Positions 12,773 to 27,100 of a DNA stretch of 64,000 nucleotides are shown here, piece by piece. The position numbers were made by a program, and so were the translations under genes. Position 1 is the first letter of the stretch. Each line of letters opens with the position of its first letter. The stretch spans positions 13,185,906 through 13,249,905 of the forward strand of contig CM072160.1 in assembly GCA_036850595.1 (NCBI GenBank), read 5' to 3'. A model generated the notes under the pieces. That model was given only the letters and a program-made list of their open reading frames with translations, had not been told where the DNA came from and did no database searches. This stretch comes from Rhyacichthys aspro. Its lineage: Eukaryota > Chordata > Actinopteri > Gobiiformes > Rhyacichthyidae.

Positions 12773-13929
12773 TCATTGCACAGAATGCAAAATGTCCTGG
12801 ATCAGAGCAGAGAGTTTCAGAGGAAAGTCCTCCTGCAAAGAGCCACTATGTTGTGAAGAAGAGGAAGAAGAAGACACATCAGATTCCCCCACTGCTACAG
12901 GGGCTTCCTCCAGCTCCATGAACAGTCTCTCCATCCGTGCCTGAAACAACTGGTTTTGCAGGGCAGCGTTTTGACAGAACTGCTCCATCCGTGCAGCTAC
13001 TTTGGCTCTATAGGTCTGTGTGGTCGTCTGCAGAGCGGCTAACTCCTCTATCAGAATCCCCACACTGTTCTGTGCCTCTATATTTAGCGCACTAACTTCT
13101 TGTGTTAGTCTTGAACTTACTTTCTGCCAGACTTCTAACATGGCAGGCTCTCCTTCATTCATGCTTTTATCTTTAAACCCTTCAGTTATCTCACCGGCTC
13201 GGCTGTGGAAGTCTCCAATGATGTCGGTCATTTTTAAGCTGCTGCGGTCCAGAGTTTGGCTCATCCACTGGAAAGCTTGCTGGTAGAGAGCTTGAGTGTC
13301 TTTTGCCTGGGATTCTGCTGTCTCCATGTTCTGCAGATACAAGCTGACCTGGACGCACAGATCCTGGGTGTTGCTGCTGAGTGAACTCTGGAGCTGCTGG
13401 GTCAGGGGAGCCAGGCGCTCTCTCATGCTGGCCAGGGCAGAGCTCATGTGGGATGGAGATGGGGACAACTTCTCTCTCAGCTCAGTCAGCTCTTGGTGAA
13501 GGCGGATTCTTAGCCGCTCTGACTCCATGTTGAGTTTGTGCTGAATTTCTGCAGCAACAGGGTTTTTGTTGGCGTCATCCTCCTGATTGTAAAGGTTGCT
13601 GCTATCTATAAGACTTTTGTAGCTTGTGCTATACCTAAAATGCAAGAATGTCAGTGTGGTTAGCATGATTGGGAACATGAATACATTATCTAGGATTCAC
13701 TTACTCTATGTTCTTGGACAGTTCAATTTTATTTTGAGCCTGGTTTGCTCTTGAGTCTGCCCCAGGAGCTTCTCTGATGTTACGATGGAGTGGATGGGCT
13801 GCAAAAAAGAAAAGAAAGGTATTTTTAAAAAGCAAATTTAAAGGAACACAAAATACAGTAAGTCTGTTGAGAATCTTTACCTGACGTTGTCAAAAATGAC
13901 ACGACACATAGCGTTACTTTAAGAAACAT
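12773..13929 (-). CDS. Exchangeable apolipoprotein-like secreted protein (ApoA/ApoE family)
   Basis: Exons 13881-13929, 13705-13798 and 12773-13634 join in phase to 335 codons (334 aa). Signal peptide MFLKVTLCVVSFLTTSAHP, followed by a helical, charged protein with Pro-punctuated amphipathic segments such as LHQELTELREKLSPSPSHM and ALASMRERLAPLTQQLQ, the 11/22-mer style of the ApoA-I/A-IV/A-V/E family. A Ser-rich stretch (DVSSSSSSSQHS) precedes a C-terminal helix (LKLSALIQDILHSVQ). The gene layout also fits the family: a tiny signal-peptide exon, a short second exon and one large last exon. A TATA-like TTTATAA on the gene strand at 14084-14090 could serve it. The C-terminal half recalls ApoA-V, but I cannot assign a subtype. 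It is tail-to-tail with the ZP gene. Expected role: lipid transport in plasma or egg, by inference. Confidence 0.68.
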
Positions 13930-15197
13930 GTTGATCTTTCTGAAGGAAAATGAAGCGAATCCTATAAATGAAATACGTCTTCTCTTTCACAAAATCAGAT
14001 ACTGTTTCGAACCTTAAAGAATAAACTTGTTGCTGTGTGGTCTTTACCAGAAAATCAGGACTACAGATCTCCTTTCATCTGACTTATAAAGGGCTGTGTT
14101 ATCAGAGAGGCTGCCCCAACTCTGCCTATGTCAACAGGCAACACGTGGAGGGGTCACATTGATGACAAAACATAACACACATGCAAGCACTACACACCAT
14201 TCCCGATGATATAACCTTAGCCCTACATCTCCAGTCACAAACCAGACACAAACCTAGTCTCTGATGGAACCTAAATGCAACAGACTGATGATGACGTTTG
14301 TCTTTAAAAAACAATAAAACAGTGTTCCCTGAAGAGAACACCCTGTACTAAACACTTGAAAGCGACGTCATGCTATTGTTTATTGCCTAAACTGAATGTA
14401 AAAACTACTAATAGTTTTATGCAGGGACCACATGACAATAAATTTGTTGGCAATAAATAAATATATATGCCTTCTGGATGGTGTAACTGTCACAAATGAG
14501 GCCATATTATTGTAGCTGTATCAAATAAGATCATATTAATAACCTATTTGGTATTTGTAGATGCAATGTGGTGACATCAATGAGTCACGTGGCGATGTAG
14601 GTGAAAGTTGAACCCTGTGGAGGTTAGATAAGTAAGCCGTCACTGGAGGATCATAGTCCACGGTTACCTGGAAATGTAGGTTATATGGCTCCAACTTGAT
14701 TTTCAATACAACAACAGCGTGTTAAATAGTTTGTTTAATCAGATCAGTTATTAAAACCAGACATGTGCACTTAAAATGGAAAAAATAGCACAAACACTGT
14801 GTATGATTTAGAAAAGGTAAAAATTTAGTAGAATAAAATAGCTCAACTTTCATTAGAACCCTCAAAAACCAAAGCTGTGTTGAACCTCCCCTGAAGTCAA
14901 ATCATTAATCAGTTTTATGGTAGGACTTGGAAGAACAAATGGAGTAATATGATCCTGAACACGAGGTACCCAGGTTAGAGGATTGCACCAGCGGCCGGTC
15001 CTTTCACTGTTGCTGTCACCTTAGCTCATGGGCCTGATAAATTATTCAGCGGCCTGGTGAAAGTGGTGCAGCCCGGCCAGTCAACTGCAACGGCTACTCC
15101 ACGATTCCTTCCAAGATGTGCACATTACATCACAAAACAGTTTTATGAGCAGTTAGCGTTGACGTAGCGTGACTTATATTTCAATGCAGATGTAACA
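13930..15197. other. Divergent promoter region, apolipoprotein-like / unnamed membrane protein
   Basis: Holds the 5' flank of the apolipoprotein-like gene (TATA-like at 14084-14090) and that of the plus-strand gene starting at 15198. No additional exon is supported. Confidence 0.5.
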
Positions 15198-18100
15198 ATG
15201 TTGAAAATCTTAAGCTGGATGGTTGCCTTTAGGTGCTTGACTCTGACTCAAGGAAACAACTTCAGTAAACAGATGCACGAGGGAGCCCTCTGCCAACCAG
15301 GTAGGCTCTAGTCTACTGACTAACTTGACATTATGCATTTATAACGGGCAATAATAATGCCTTTTTAATGGGTTCCAACAGCCTTGTAATTTACAACTTG
15401 TTTCAATTTGTTACATAAAGTCACTGCACATAGGCTATAGTTTGCTCTGTATGCATTCTTTGATTATTCAGCTCCTTATAATATTAATTATGCCAGTTAA
15501 TGAGTTAATTATGCATTTTACAATACTATAAAGCCCAAACTGTAATGTAAAGTGTAAAGAAGTAAATTAAAGAAGTACAGAAGACAGTATTTGGATCTGT
15601 CTGTTAACAATGCATGAACAGATACTTCTTTCTACTTAAGTCCACACTGTAAGGACATAAAGTTGTGTCAAATTGTCTATTTTAGGCTATTACTGCCCAT
15701 TGGAGACTTCTTCTCCTGTTCCATGTCCGAGGGGAACCTATGGACCAGATGCTGTTGCTGTGTCCATTCATAACTGTTTGGTATGTCCCCCTCACTACTA
15801 CTGCCCCAGAGCAGGCCTGGCTGTGCCTCTTCCATGTGGCCCAGCAGCTCAACAGCCTCTGTCTGGTCAGTACACCTGTGTGTGCCCAGGAGAAGGCCGA
15901 AGCTTCCAGGTGACTAAGTGGTTCAACTTAACTGCTGTATGTGAGTTAAATGTTTCCTAGTCTCCCATGGCTCTGTTTGACTGTGCAGTCCTAGTCCTTT
16001 TTTTTCTTTTCATCTTTTGGTATATAAGCCCAAAGAATATGTGAATATATGTTTTGTGTTATTTTAAGTCCTTGGATATATATTTGTATATGTGTGCAGT
16101 CATGAGAGGGGCTTTCTCACACTGTCTACCTGAAACCTTACACTAAACAATCTGTAGCTGCAAGCTGAAAGAGCTCAGCATCAAATTCCCACACAATAGG
16201 GTCTAGTTTCCTACTCTGTTGAATCATGTTGAGTCCTTCACTCATCACACAATAATGAGTTCAAATTGTTTTCTTTGATTTTTGTTTAGTGGAGACTGTT
16301 GCTAATCAGGATAATTATGTGGAGATAAAAATCACCAAATAGAAAGCAGAGGATGATTGTTTTCTGTCCTGAAGAATTATTCAACTTGTGAACTCAGTGC
16401 CTTTTATCCAGGCCAGTGATGCTCAGTGCCACTGCACCCTGGGCTACCAACCCTCTGACAACAAAGACATATGTGTTCTGAAACTATATGGTGTGTGCCG
16501 CGATGGGAAAACACGTACACAGTATGGAGACTGTCTGGACAGATATCAGTGGGCTGTCCACTGCAAGGTTCAGGTGAGATATTATGCAATCACTGGTCAC
16601 CATTAATAATAACTGTGCTTTAGTCTGACGCGGGAATTCTTTTAATGGGTTTGAAAATTACCAGCAAAACAAATACCAGATGTATGCATAGTAAACACTT
16701 TACAATCAAATACAAGTCTGATGAGTACAACCTAGATGTCTTTGCCCTTTCCTCCATGAACTTGACAATAATTTATCAAGTACAGACTTGGCCATTCCAT
16801 TTAATATTTAACCACAAACCTCTTCCTTTTGCCCTTCCCCTAAATCAATGTTTATATGTGTCATTGTACGCCACATCAGTCAGTGTTACAAATGACCCTT
16901 ACCCTAGTTTTGTCTAGAGAAAGGTTCAACAAATCTGTCTGTATTTTAGTGTGCAAAGGCCAACATCACAGATCCATGCATTTATAATCGACATTTATCT
17001 ACAGCTTACATAACAAAACGCAGCTTAATCTTTATAATTGTTGGCAAGTCACCAACTGCCTCATATTTATCTTACAATCAGTTGCAAAGTAAAGTCCATA
17101 ATTTAAAAAAACACCTAGATCTATATTGAATTTGCAGTGGATTAGTGTGATTAGAGGCTTTTACCGTCAAAATGCCTGTGGTGTTTTGATTTTGTGGTTC
17201 ATTTTGAAATTGCATGAATAGAAACATTTACATTATGATGTGTTTTGCAGGTATGCCAATCAGCGGAGGACTTTGGGGGCTACGACAGTGAGCTGGGGCT
17301 GTGTTTGTGCAAAGAGCCTGGTGGGAGAACCTCATGTGGGGGCTTGTGCCGACGCAGGGCCACTGAAGAACTGAAACTCCAGTGTCAGCCCAACGGAGAG
17401 CTAGAACTGGTCCGGAGACATGGGAAACAGGTGATCCGAGACTCTTGTTGTGGTATCTTCATATACAGTATAGACAATGACTCTGCATATACCATTGAAT
17501 CTGTTGGATAAACATTGTGAATGGTCTACATTATGCTCTCGAACAAATACTTGACAATGTGGCTTTTATTGGAGAAGCTTTAGATAATCGTCTCTACTGT
17601 TGCAGTGACCTACTAATGGCAAACGGTGTTATTGTGTGCAGGTGTCGTCCATCTCGGGCAGAATGGTCGAGACACTTTTTTTACACTGGGACCCCCTGGG
17701 GACTCTTCAGTGCGACCGGCAGCTCAACATCTCACATCCAGTCTATATTGTTCAGACAAAAGGCATGTCACACTTTCACCGAGACACACTGGCTTATTTT
17801 CCTTTCCTTGTGACCCACTGTCTGGCTCTGTTTTACTGTTTGTGGCAGAGGCGGGCTTCTTCGGCCTCCTACATGGTCTCCCAGAGGAACTTCACCACCT
17901 CTTTCCAATCACGACACAGCAAGAAACTGAGGGCTCCCTGGGTTTGTCACAGCAATGCGATACAACGCTTTACGTACATGAAGATAAATTAATAACGCCT
18001 CTGTGCTGTTTATTTTAGAAAGTGTTCTATGGGAGGACCCTCAAATTGAAAATATTAGTCACGAAGATGGAGACGTTAATTTCAGAAGCAGGAAGGGGAA

Positions 18101-21100
18101 CTGGAGTGAAATTAAATACGAAGAAATAGACAGAGAGGCTGCAGGAGTTTTAAACCCCACGACATGTCTTCATCTTGGGGATATAATAATATTCACTGTC
18201 TCCACACATCATTATCCTGAGTATGATCTGTAAGTATGATGTGTTCTCATCTACTTGCTTGCAGCCTGTTCTACTCAAACAATATCTTTAAATCTTTCAG
18301 CGACAATCTCTACAACACAAATCCAGATTTTGACTGGGGCGCATTCCGACAACTAAAAGAGGAGCTGACCTTGTCTTGGACCCCTCCAAGTCTCTTCTCA
18401 GTGGTCTTCAACCAACCAGGAGTGTATGTTTTTACACTGAGCAGCCATGAGCACAGACACATGGTAAACACCAACATTTAAAACTACTCAATTGGATAAT
18501 GTATTGAAAATGAAATGAATGAATGTGTATGATACAATCTTGCTTGTTTAGTATGTGCGGGTCATGCCAGCGGATGGTCAGTGCTATGAACCGGGGCCTT
18601 TCTTTTCAACCATCCCTCGTCACATGACCAGAGTGGGAATCAGCCGCAGACGCAGCCTGTTACTGCGGCCAGACTGGTTTGTGACCGGTGGACTGGTGTT
18701 TGGAGCTGTGATCATTCTCTGTTTATGTGTCACTCTTCTGGTTTGTGCACTTTTTCACTTTTTTTTTTCCCTCTGCACTGAAAAAAACAAACCCCAAACA
18801 AAACCATGCCATGTGTTTTGTTTAGATTCTGTTCCGAGAATATGGCTGGCCTGAGAAGAAGCCAATAAAGGTGCATTATCGCCTCCTGCAATTATCCTAC
18901 AATATGGATGACTACTCATCAAAAGGCTCCAGGTTGATCTCACTAAAGAAAACACACAGAAACCAACAAGCAAGAATGACATTGGACTCTGTTCAACCAG
19001 GTGAATTCACTAACCACGTACACACAAGGTTGGATCTCTATCATTTTGGCAGCAGTGCTTTGACATTCCTTAAAAATAGCCCCACACACTCATGTTTATT
19101 TAGAAGTCCATTGTCAAATTGGTTACATAAGTTAAACTGTGTGACATGTTTGCTACCTGCACACACACACATAACACGTTCATACATTTATATATATATA
19201 TATACATGAACGCACGCTGACAGTTTGCTGGTCTGTGAAGCCCTTTGTGGCTTCTTATGCAACAGTGGCGGTAACCTTGGGCGTTATGTCCACACAACCA
19301 ATTACTGCTGAAAAGGTCCTTGGTGTCATTTGCAGTAAATTGTCAAAGAGTCGGGAAATCACCTCAGTTGACACAATCCACCTTGGATCACACAAACAGG
19401 ACTAATCGGTGTGTCAAACCCATTACTCATAACATTAATGTTTATGCCTATTTTTATCTCTACAAGAACCTTTGGAGGAGTTCTGGGATTACGAACACCA
19501 GGTGGATTTGGAGGCATTCAGCAGCAACACCTTCTACAGCCTCCTGCTCAAACAGAGTCTCTCTGTCACTACTCGGTTGGGACAACTCACCACGGAGGTC
19601 TGCGGCAGTACCCTAATACCCTAATTTACTCACTATCACTATGATGAGGTGCAATTAAATCTACATCTCTGAGTTTGTGAGCTCTTGATTGAAAGATGGC
19701 ACAACCCGCTGGCAGAAGGAGATGTAAAATTACCCTTACTTCTAATCTACTTCCTACTGACTTCTTTCACGAATCACCGAAGATTAAGCCCATTGAAACA
19801 GATAGGGTGTCCTTTTGGAATGAGTTTTTTGTTACATGTTCTTCCTGTTTGTCTGATAAATCTGCGAGTTGCACAGCAGGACACAAAGGGTTGTAGTTAC
19901 AGCCCCCAGGACAGCTGAAGTGATAAAGATGGAAGAGGAGATGGAAGATGGGTGAGACATGTGATCTGATTGCTAATGCCTTATGAAGTTCATCTGTGTC
20001 TATCCAGGTAAAAGAGCTATACCAAGGTGTGATTAGGAAACTGCAGCTACTCCAGCCACGCTTGATCACAGAGGACGGGATGGGGGACAGCTATGAGAAA
20101 ATAAGGAGGGAAGTGGAGAGGGAGGTGGAGCGACGGAAATCTTTAGGCTCACATCTGAGGACTCTGCTCGACAACCAGCTCCAGGTTAACACAACTATCA
20201 CTACATCATTGGATGGCAGTACAAAGACTTCTTCATGTTTGCAATTTGAATAAAACTAAAGCAAACTGTTTGAGGGAGAGTGGGAGCTATACTGGCCACA
20301 ATTCCTAAAAAATAGTCCTAATTCATAATAAAAGTCATGGTCAAGGTCTTCGGAAATAAATGTATATAAAAATGCAATATAATATCACACAACACTGTAA
20401 ATTATTATCCACTGAAACTATTGTTCACCTCACATACAAACCAGTTCCTTCAGTCGTGGATGTGTGTTGTTATGTTCAGGTGTTGAAGAGGGAGCAGCAG
20501 GCACAGAGGAGGGTTCACAGTGTGTTTGCAGCTCAGCTCAGAGAGTGCACCAGACTACTCTCCAAAATGTATAACAACCAGACGATATGTGAACAAAAGT
20601 AAGTTCATAAAATATGAAAAATTAATGTTAAAATATGCAATACCTTTACATAAAAAAATTTGTTTTTCTGTCCCAAGCCTAATCCACAGGCTGACCTCGT
20701 TGGTTGATGGGATGGGGGAGTTGCTATTTGCAGAGTGCCAGCGTCAGGGGGCCTGGGGGTTTCTGGGTGAAGGCACAGGAGCCAAGCTGCTCTGCCCTGA
20801 AACTGGGACTGTCTTGACCAAAGATCACATCTTCGGTGGGTTTTATTGTTCTTTTAGTTGAAAGAAAAACATTCATAACCCAAACCGGCAATATTTAAAA
20901 TAAAATGTTTATGAACAACACCCCCTGTTGGTTTAAGTGTGCATTGCAACAAAATTGGACATTAATCATTTGAAACAATATTATTTGCGCTGCTTTACAT
21001 TTTATTCATGCCCATCAATTACACTGGTGAATCATCTTTGTTAGACAGTGTTGAGTTATCACAAGACAATCTAAATAAACAAATTGTAACTGGAGAATTG

Positions 21101-24100
21101 GTCAAAATTGTTGTTTGAGTAAAAGATCAAGACTGTGTTGTAATGGTTGCTCTGCTGCTCCTTCTCCAGGTCCCGATGGCTCTCTACGTGTCACTCAAGC
21201 TCTTTATTATGACTCAGTCACAGGCCTTGTGAGGCCAAATGCTCACAGCCATATGCTGCTGAGCAGCGGCCACACCATGGCAGTGCCACCTCATTTCTTT
21301 GTCCACCCTCAGACTGGCAGAGTGATGCCCATAGCTGGCAACGTGGCCTATGACCCTGCCACCTCCACTTTAGTGTTCACCATTGACTCATGTACAGGTA
21401 ACTGCATAGCTGCAAACTATAGGGCACTGGAAATAATGAACAGATTTTCAACCAGAAGTTAGAAAACCACCAAAAGTGTGGGAACACATCATTTGCATGT
21501 TATATCTTATTCATTGTGTTCAACATTATTCAGAATCTCCTATAACAATGTTCCTGTATTACTCTCAGGGGACAGTAGAAAGTGGGACAGTCCTCTTCTG
21601 CCTTTTGTCCCATACCCCACCTACTACCACTCAGGCCAGCCTCTGTCCAGCATCCGGCTCAGAGGGCTCAGACCAGGTCAGAGGCTGCAGCTGGGGGTCT
21701 CCATGGCAGACCCTGACACAGGGGTCCCAGTGCCCATTCTTGCGGTGACCATCCACCCTGACACCGGACTAGTGTACCCATTAGGAGGACTGCATTTGTG
21801 CCCCGTCACCCGTCTGCGGCAGCCTATACAGATAGGCTCACCAATGCTGGAGTCTCGGACTGGAAACATAGTCCTCACTGTTGGAGTCAGTCTGGATTCA
21901 GTAACAGGTTAGTGTTGTCCTCTGTTGGAGTCAGTCTGGATTCAGTAACAGGTTAGTGTTGTCCTCACTGTTGGAGTCAGTCTGGATTCAGAAACAGGTT
22001 AGTGTTGTCCTCTGTTGGAGTCAGTCTGGATTCAGTAACAGGTTAGTGTTGTCCTCACTGTTGGAGTCAGTCTGGATTCAGAAACAGGTTAGTGTTGTCC
22101 TCTGTTGGAGTCAGTCTGGATTCAGAAACAGGTTAGTGTTGTCCTCTGTTGGAGTCAGTCTGGATTCAGTAACAGGTTAGTGTTGTCCTCACTGTTGGAG
22201 TCAGTCTGGATTCAGAAACAGGTTAGTGTTGTCCTCTGTTGGAGTCAGTCTGGATTCAGTAACAGGTTAGTGTTGTCCTCACTGTTGGAGTCAGTCTGGA
22301 TTCAGTAACAGGTTAGTGTTGTCCTCACTGTATTGCTGAGGAACCTGATGCCCAAAGGTATGATACTGTACATTGCTGTTTCTCTAGGTGCTGTGCTGCC
22401 AGTAGGGGGCGTCCTGCTGTCTGATTTGTTCATGGAACCTCTGAGTGGGCGGATGCTCAAAGTGGGAGGGGCCAGCATAAGGGCTGGACAGCTAGTCCCA
22501 CATGGCGGAGGATACCAGACCCTGCTCGACAGTAAGGTGTTAAAGTACTCTTTTTATTTTATGTGTGAAAGGAAACAACCGATGAATATTTTGAATGATC
22601 TTTTGACTTAATATAAGCTCAAATGGGAAAAGCTATTATGTTGTGATAAATATCAGAACATAATGATGGTACGGCTCATAGCCTCATATCATTATAAACT
22701 TTATCTATACTACACATCATTCATAATCATCCATTGGCGGAGTTTGTGGGGTGGCACTACACCCCCCTGGCGGCTGAAATATGTCACTAGATTGATTGAA
22801 AAATTAGTAAAAAAATAAAAATAAAAATGCAAAAACAGTAAGCGGATACAGAGAAAGGATTTTTTCTTCTTCTCACTGAACACACTAAACAAGGTGACAA
22901 TTCTCCATTAGGTTATTATACAGTTGCAGAGTAGCCTACTGCTGCTGTAATGAGCTGAATGACTATAAATATATAAAACAAATTAGTTTATGCTAAGTGT
23001 ATTAGAAGGGTAGGCATGGAAATTCAAACGTAACACTATAAGACAACACTGGTATTTCTTTTCCCAGACTTTACTGTTTTCAGTGCATTTCAGTTGTGAG
23101 CGTTGTTTAAAAGTTAAATACCTGATACATAAGAGCTGTGTTGTCTGACTTATTGAAGCCTGGAACTGTACTATTGTCTTCTGTTGCTGTCTGTGCAGTA
23201 GGCCTGCAGTATATTATGGATAAGATGCTATACATGTAATAGTTTGAGTCCCCAACCCCCCCTGCAAAAATGTCAAACTCCGCCTACATAATCATCCCTT
23301 TATGTGGTTGGTACTGCATATAATATATAGTGCTTTGCATCTTTTTTTTTTTTTTTTTTTTTTTACTGTCAGGGTTTGTTTGCAATATGTATGAAACAAA
23401 TATACACGATATCTGCATTTACTTTACTGTTTTACCATTTGATTTACTACTTTACCCAATGTATTTTATTTAGCTTTTATTAAAATGATTAAAGTGAACA
23501 AAATGTCGAAAATCTTTCTCTAGGTTCTTGTGGAAATGTTCAAAGTATTGGAGCTATTGAAGCAACTTACTGATGAATGGGTGCCAGACTCAGCCCTCCA
23601 ACACGCACAGCCTCTTGGGGGAAATGAGAGGGGGAGTGGCCGACTGGAAAATCTTTCAGCTGCAGTAAAGGAGCTCCACCAGGCCTGGGGAAGGAGCCTG
23701 CACTGCCAATTACAGCTTCAAACCAGACTGGAGATGCTGTTAGACTGGGCTGGGGGTCTTCAGGAAGATGGAGGGGCTTGGGGTGAGATGTCTTACAGAA
23801 GGAATGGATAAATAGGAGTTTTATGCAACTAATAGATCAAGACTTCCACTTTCTTTTATTCCCCATACCTGCTTTTGTGTTTTAATGTACTCTCTTGCTT
23901 CTTTCAGCAATGCAAATGAGCTTGTAGTGAAATTTACATCCATCTATATTCTGTGTTATGGTCTTTGGGCAAACATTATCCTAAAAGAGAAAAACATTAT
24001 TATTTTTTCTGTTTACTTTATCACTTTACACTCTGCCTGCATGTCCCCAGTCCAGCATAAATCTATTCATAAAACAGGCACCAGAGACCCATTACTTTGT

Positions 24101-27100
24101 GTTTGCTTATCTACTTTCATTTTGAAATGTGAGGAGAAAGTATCCAAAACCTGTTTTTAAAGAAAGGGCATAATATTTGTTAGTATAATTTATATTCCTT
24201 GGCAAACTTTTTACCCTAGATGGGACAATGTTGCCCTACAGTGACCAATGTTACTGAAGAAAAAAACTATTTGTGACTTGCAATGGGCTAAAAGGGCAGA
24301 GGAAAGGTTTCATTTGCCTAAGGAGGATGACATGTTCCTAACAATGACTTTGAATATGGCCTTTATTTGTCAGCTTTTACCAAAAAAGCCTTAAATGTGG
24401 CCAAAGCAGAAAAATAACCTTCTAGCAGTGTTGTATAATACTTTTAACTGCTCTTCTCACCAGGAGAGATGCCTCTGACAGGTTCCAATGTGTGTGTGCC
24501 AGCTCTCCTGGGAATGGAGTATCCAGACCCAGGGGGTTCAGGTCTCAGTGTGCCTGTTCTGGGCTATCACACTGAGCCTGTCTCTGGGATTGTAAGTCCA
24601 TTGGCAGGAACCATGGAGGACACCGACGGAAAGGGTATGAACCAGGATAAGTGTCCATATTCAGATGATGTATTCTGATGAAATATAATGATTTGTCCAA
24701 AATATAAGCATAAAACAAAACAGTGTGTACACCTTGTTTGTTTCTTGTACTTGACAGGGCTTGAAGCGATCCGTTATGGCTGTCAGACTGTTGATCCAGT
24801 CACAGGGATTTTAGCACCAATAGTCGGGGCCAGACTGGATATATCCAGTAAAACTGTTGTCCCTCTAACTGCCTCCTACTGGCTCACTATGGTGGAGCAA
24901 ACGGATAGTATTCAAGTGGGCGTATATTTTTAGAAATATGTCGGCTCTAATGGTATAAGATGGAATATTGTGACATTGATTGTTTATTGACGCAGACAGA
25001 GGTGCTACAGAGGGAGGTATGTGCACGAAACACTTACTGGCAGCAGCAAAGACTAAAGGAGGAGGATGTTCTTTCAGATCTGGACTCTTCACTTTCCCAG
25101 TGTGTCTTCAGAGTCCCAGATATACACTCTTATCAGGTCAGTGGTAAGACAGAACCTTACAGACTAACATGGCTCGGAGGAGGGGCCAGATTAAACATAG
25201 GTCAGACAGAATAAGGGAAGTAAAATTGCGAAGTATTTTTACAATAGGAAGAATTAATTATCGTCTCAGTCCTAAATAGAAGGAAGGCTTGAGATAAGCA
25301 GGCAGGCAGGAAAAGTAAGTCAATGATAATAGCCGCGAGTAAAATCAGTGCAGGTGGTAACTTGTTCTCAATAACACGTTCATGGGAACTGTTAGTGGGT
25401 GGGTGTGGCTGGAACAAAACAACAAATAAATGTAAATGCAGAAAGAAAAATGCAGCTGAATGCAGAACTTGTATTGTAATCTGTGCTGTAGGTGCAGTGG
25501 TCAGCGAGGCAGCTGAGGGAAGCTGCTGTGGAGATGCAGGAGTCAGCGCAGGTTGAAGCCCAGAGGAGGGCAGCTCAATGCAGCCTCTTGGCTCTGGTCC
25601 TGCCTCCACATGTACTACACATCCTCACACTAGGTAACCGAGCCAAAGTTAAGGATGTCATTACTCACTTGCTTTCCAAGACAAACTTTTTTCCTGTGTT
25701 TTACTTTGTTTTACTTGTAATCTCATTTGCCAATTGTCATTGTTGGATGTTTAATTTGGCAGCATGTCTTCTTGTGTGCACAGGTGATGAAGAGGAGTGG
25801 TATCGGCAGTGTGCTTGGCACTCTGAGACTGTTTCAAGCCTTGAAAAGATTGAAGTGTGTATAGAGCAGCTACAACAAGACCAAGAAAGATATACCGTAC
25901 ATGAAGGAGAGTGGACACCACACCACCACTCTTTGGTCAGAATTATTTTATAAAGGGTACAGGCAGCTCTTGTTTACTGATTGCTTGGTCACTCAAATGT
26001 ATGAGCTCAAGGGAGGTGGATCATTTCATGTGTCTTATAGTTGCCTCCGGCCCTGCTGTCTAAATGTAAATAAGATCTCTTTGTTTCATAAAGCCCTTCC
26101 TGCTTTTAACTCAGGACAAAGAGCTAAGACTGAGGGAGCTGTGGGAGCAGTGTTGTGCCAAACAAGCCGAGTTGGATGCTGCAGTTCATGCATTACACGA
26201 TGGCAGGCTCCTAGCTCAGCTCTGTGCTGACACTGCTCAGGTCTGCTCCAAATCATTATTCATAAAAACATAGGGTTCTGAGGTGAAATAATGTTTGTGT
26301 TTGTTTAAATTTAATCTTAACTATTACAATGGATGAGTCTTTTTGTTACATCCTCCATTTTGTTTATTTTTGCTCCAAATTATATTCAATTATAATTTAC
26401 ATAATTTTATCAACCATCTCTAGGCAGTGCTAACTGGAAACTTTTGGTACAAGGAATATGGTCTTATCCAGTGCAGTAGAAACACAGCATCAGTAAAGGT
26501 CATGGGCTTGCTCCGAGAGAAGGCTTTGCCTCTGCTGGAGAGGCTCAACCAGCTTCTAGAAGATAAACAGCAGACTGGCCTTTCTCTTAACCCCTGCAAT
26601 CAAAAAGTATCTGGTATGGTGCACCAACATGTTCAGCTGTTTATCAAGAGATAAATTGTTTTTCAGAGAGAAGTGAACATGTATTGTGTAAAAGGTTTAT
26701 CTTTAGCAATATTCCTTAAGATATTGTTTTTAAACTTTTGTCATAGATTTGCCAACAAAGCAGGCCTATGGTATAGAGATCTCATCAAGAGTCTGGACAG
26801 CATCAGTGCCTGTGGTGCAAGGTATGTGCTTTCACCAGCTTGGTGATAACCAAGCTATAAATAAAAACTATGTATGTGCATGCACATTGACACACACGTT
26901 TGTCAGAGGCCACTTCATATCTTTCGAGATTAAAAAGTGAACTTGAATATCAAGTGTTGGCAGTGGTTGTATAGTGTTGCATTTACTGCATGTACTCCAT
27001 TGTGCTTTGGTGCATGGTCTGTCACAAATGATCACTGATTACAATGTGTTCTTACAGCTAATTCTACCCAGTCTTTGAGGGAACCTGCCAAAACTCAGTC

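Noticed and set aside
21956..22308. Repetitive open frames that could look like a repeat protein or a CRISPR-like array
   Set aside because: They lie wholly within a minisatellite in an intron. Units are contiguous, with no unique spacers.
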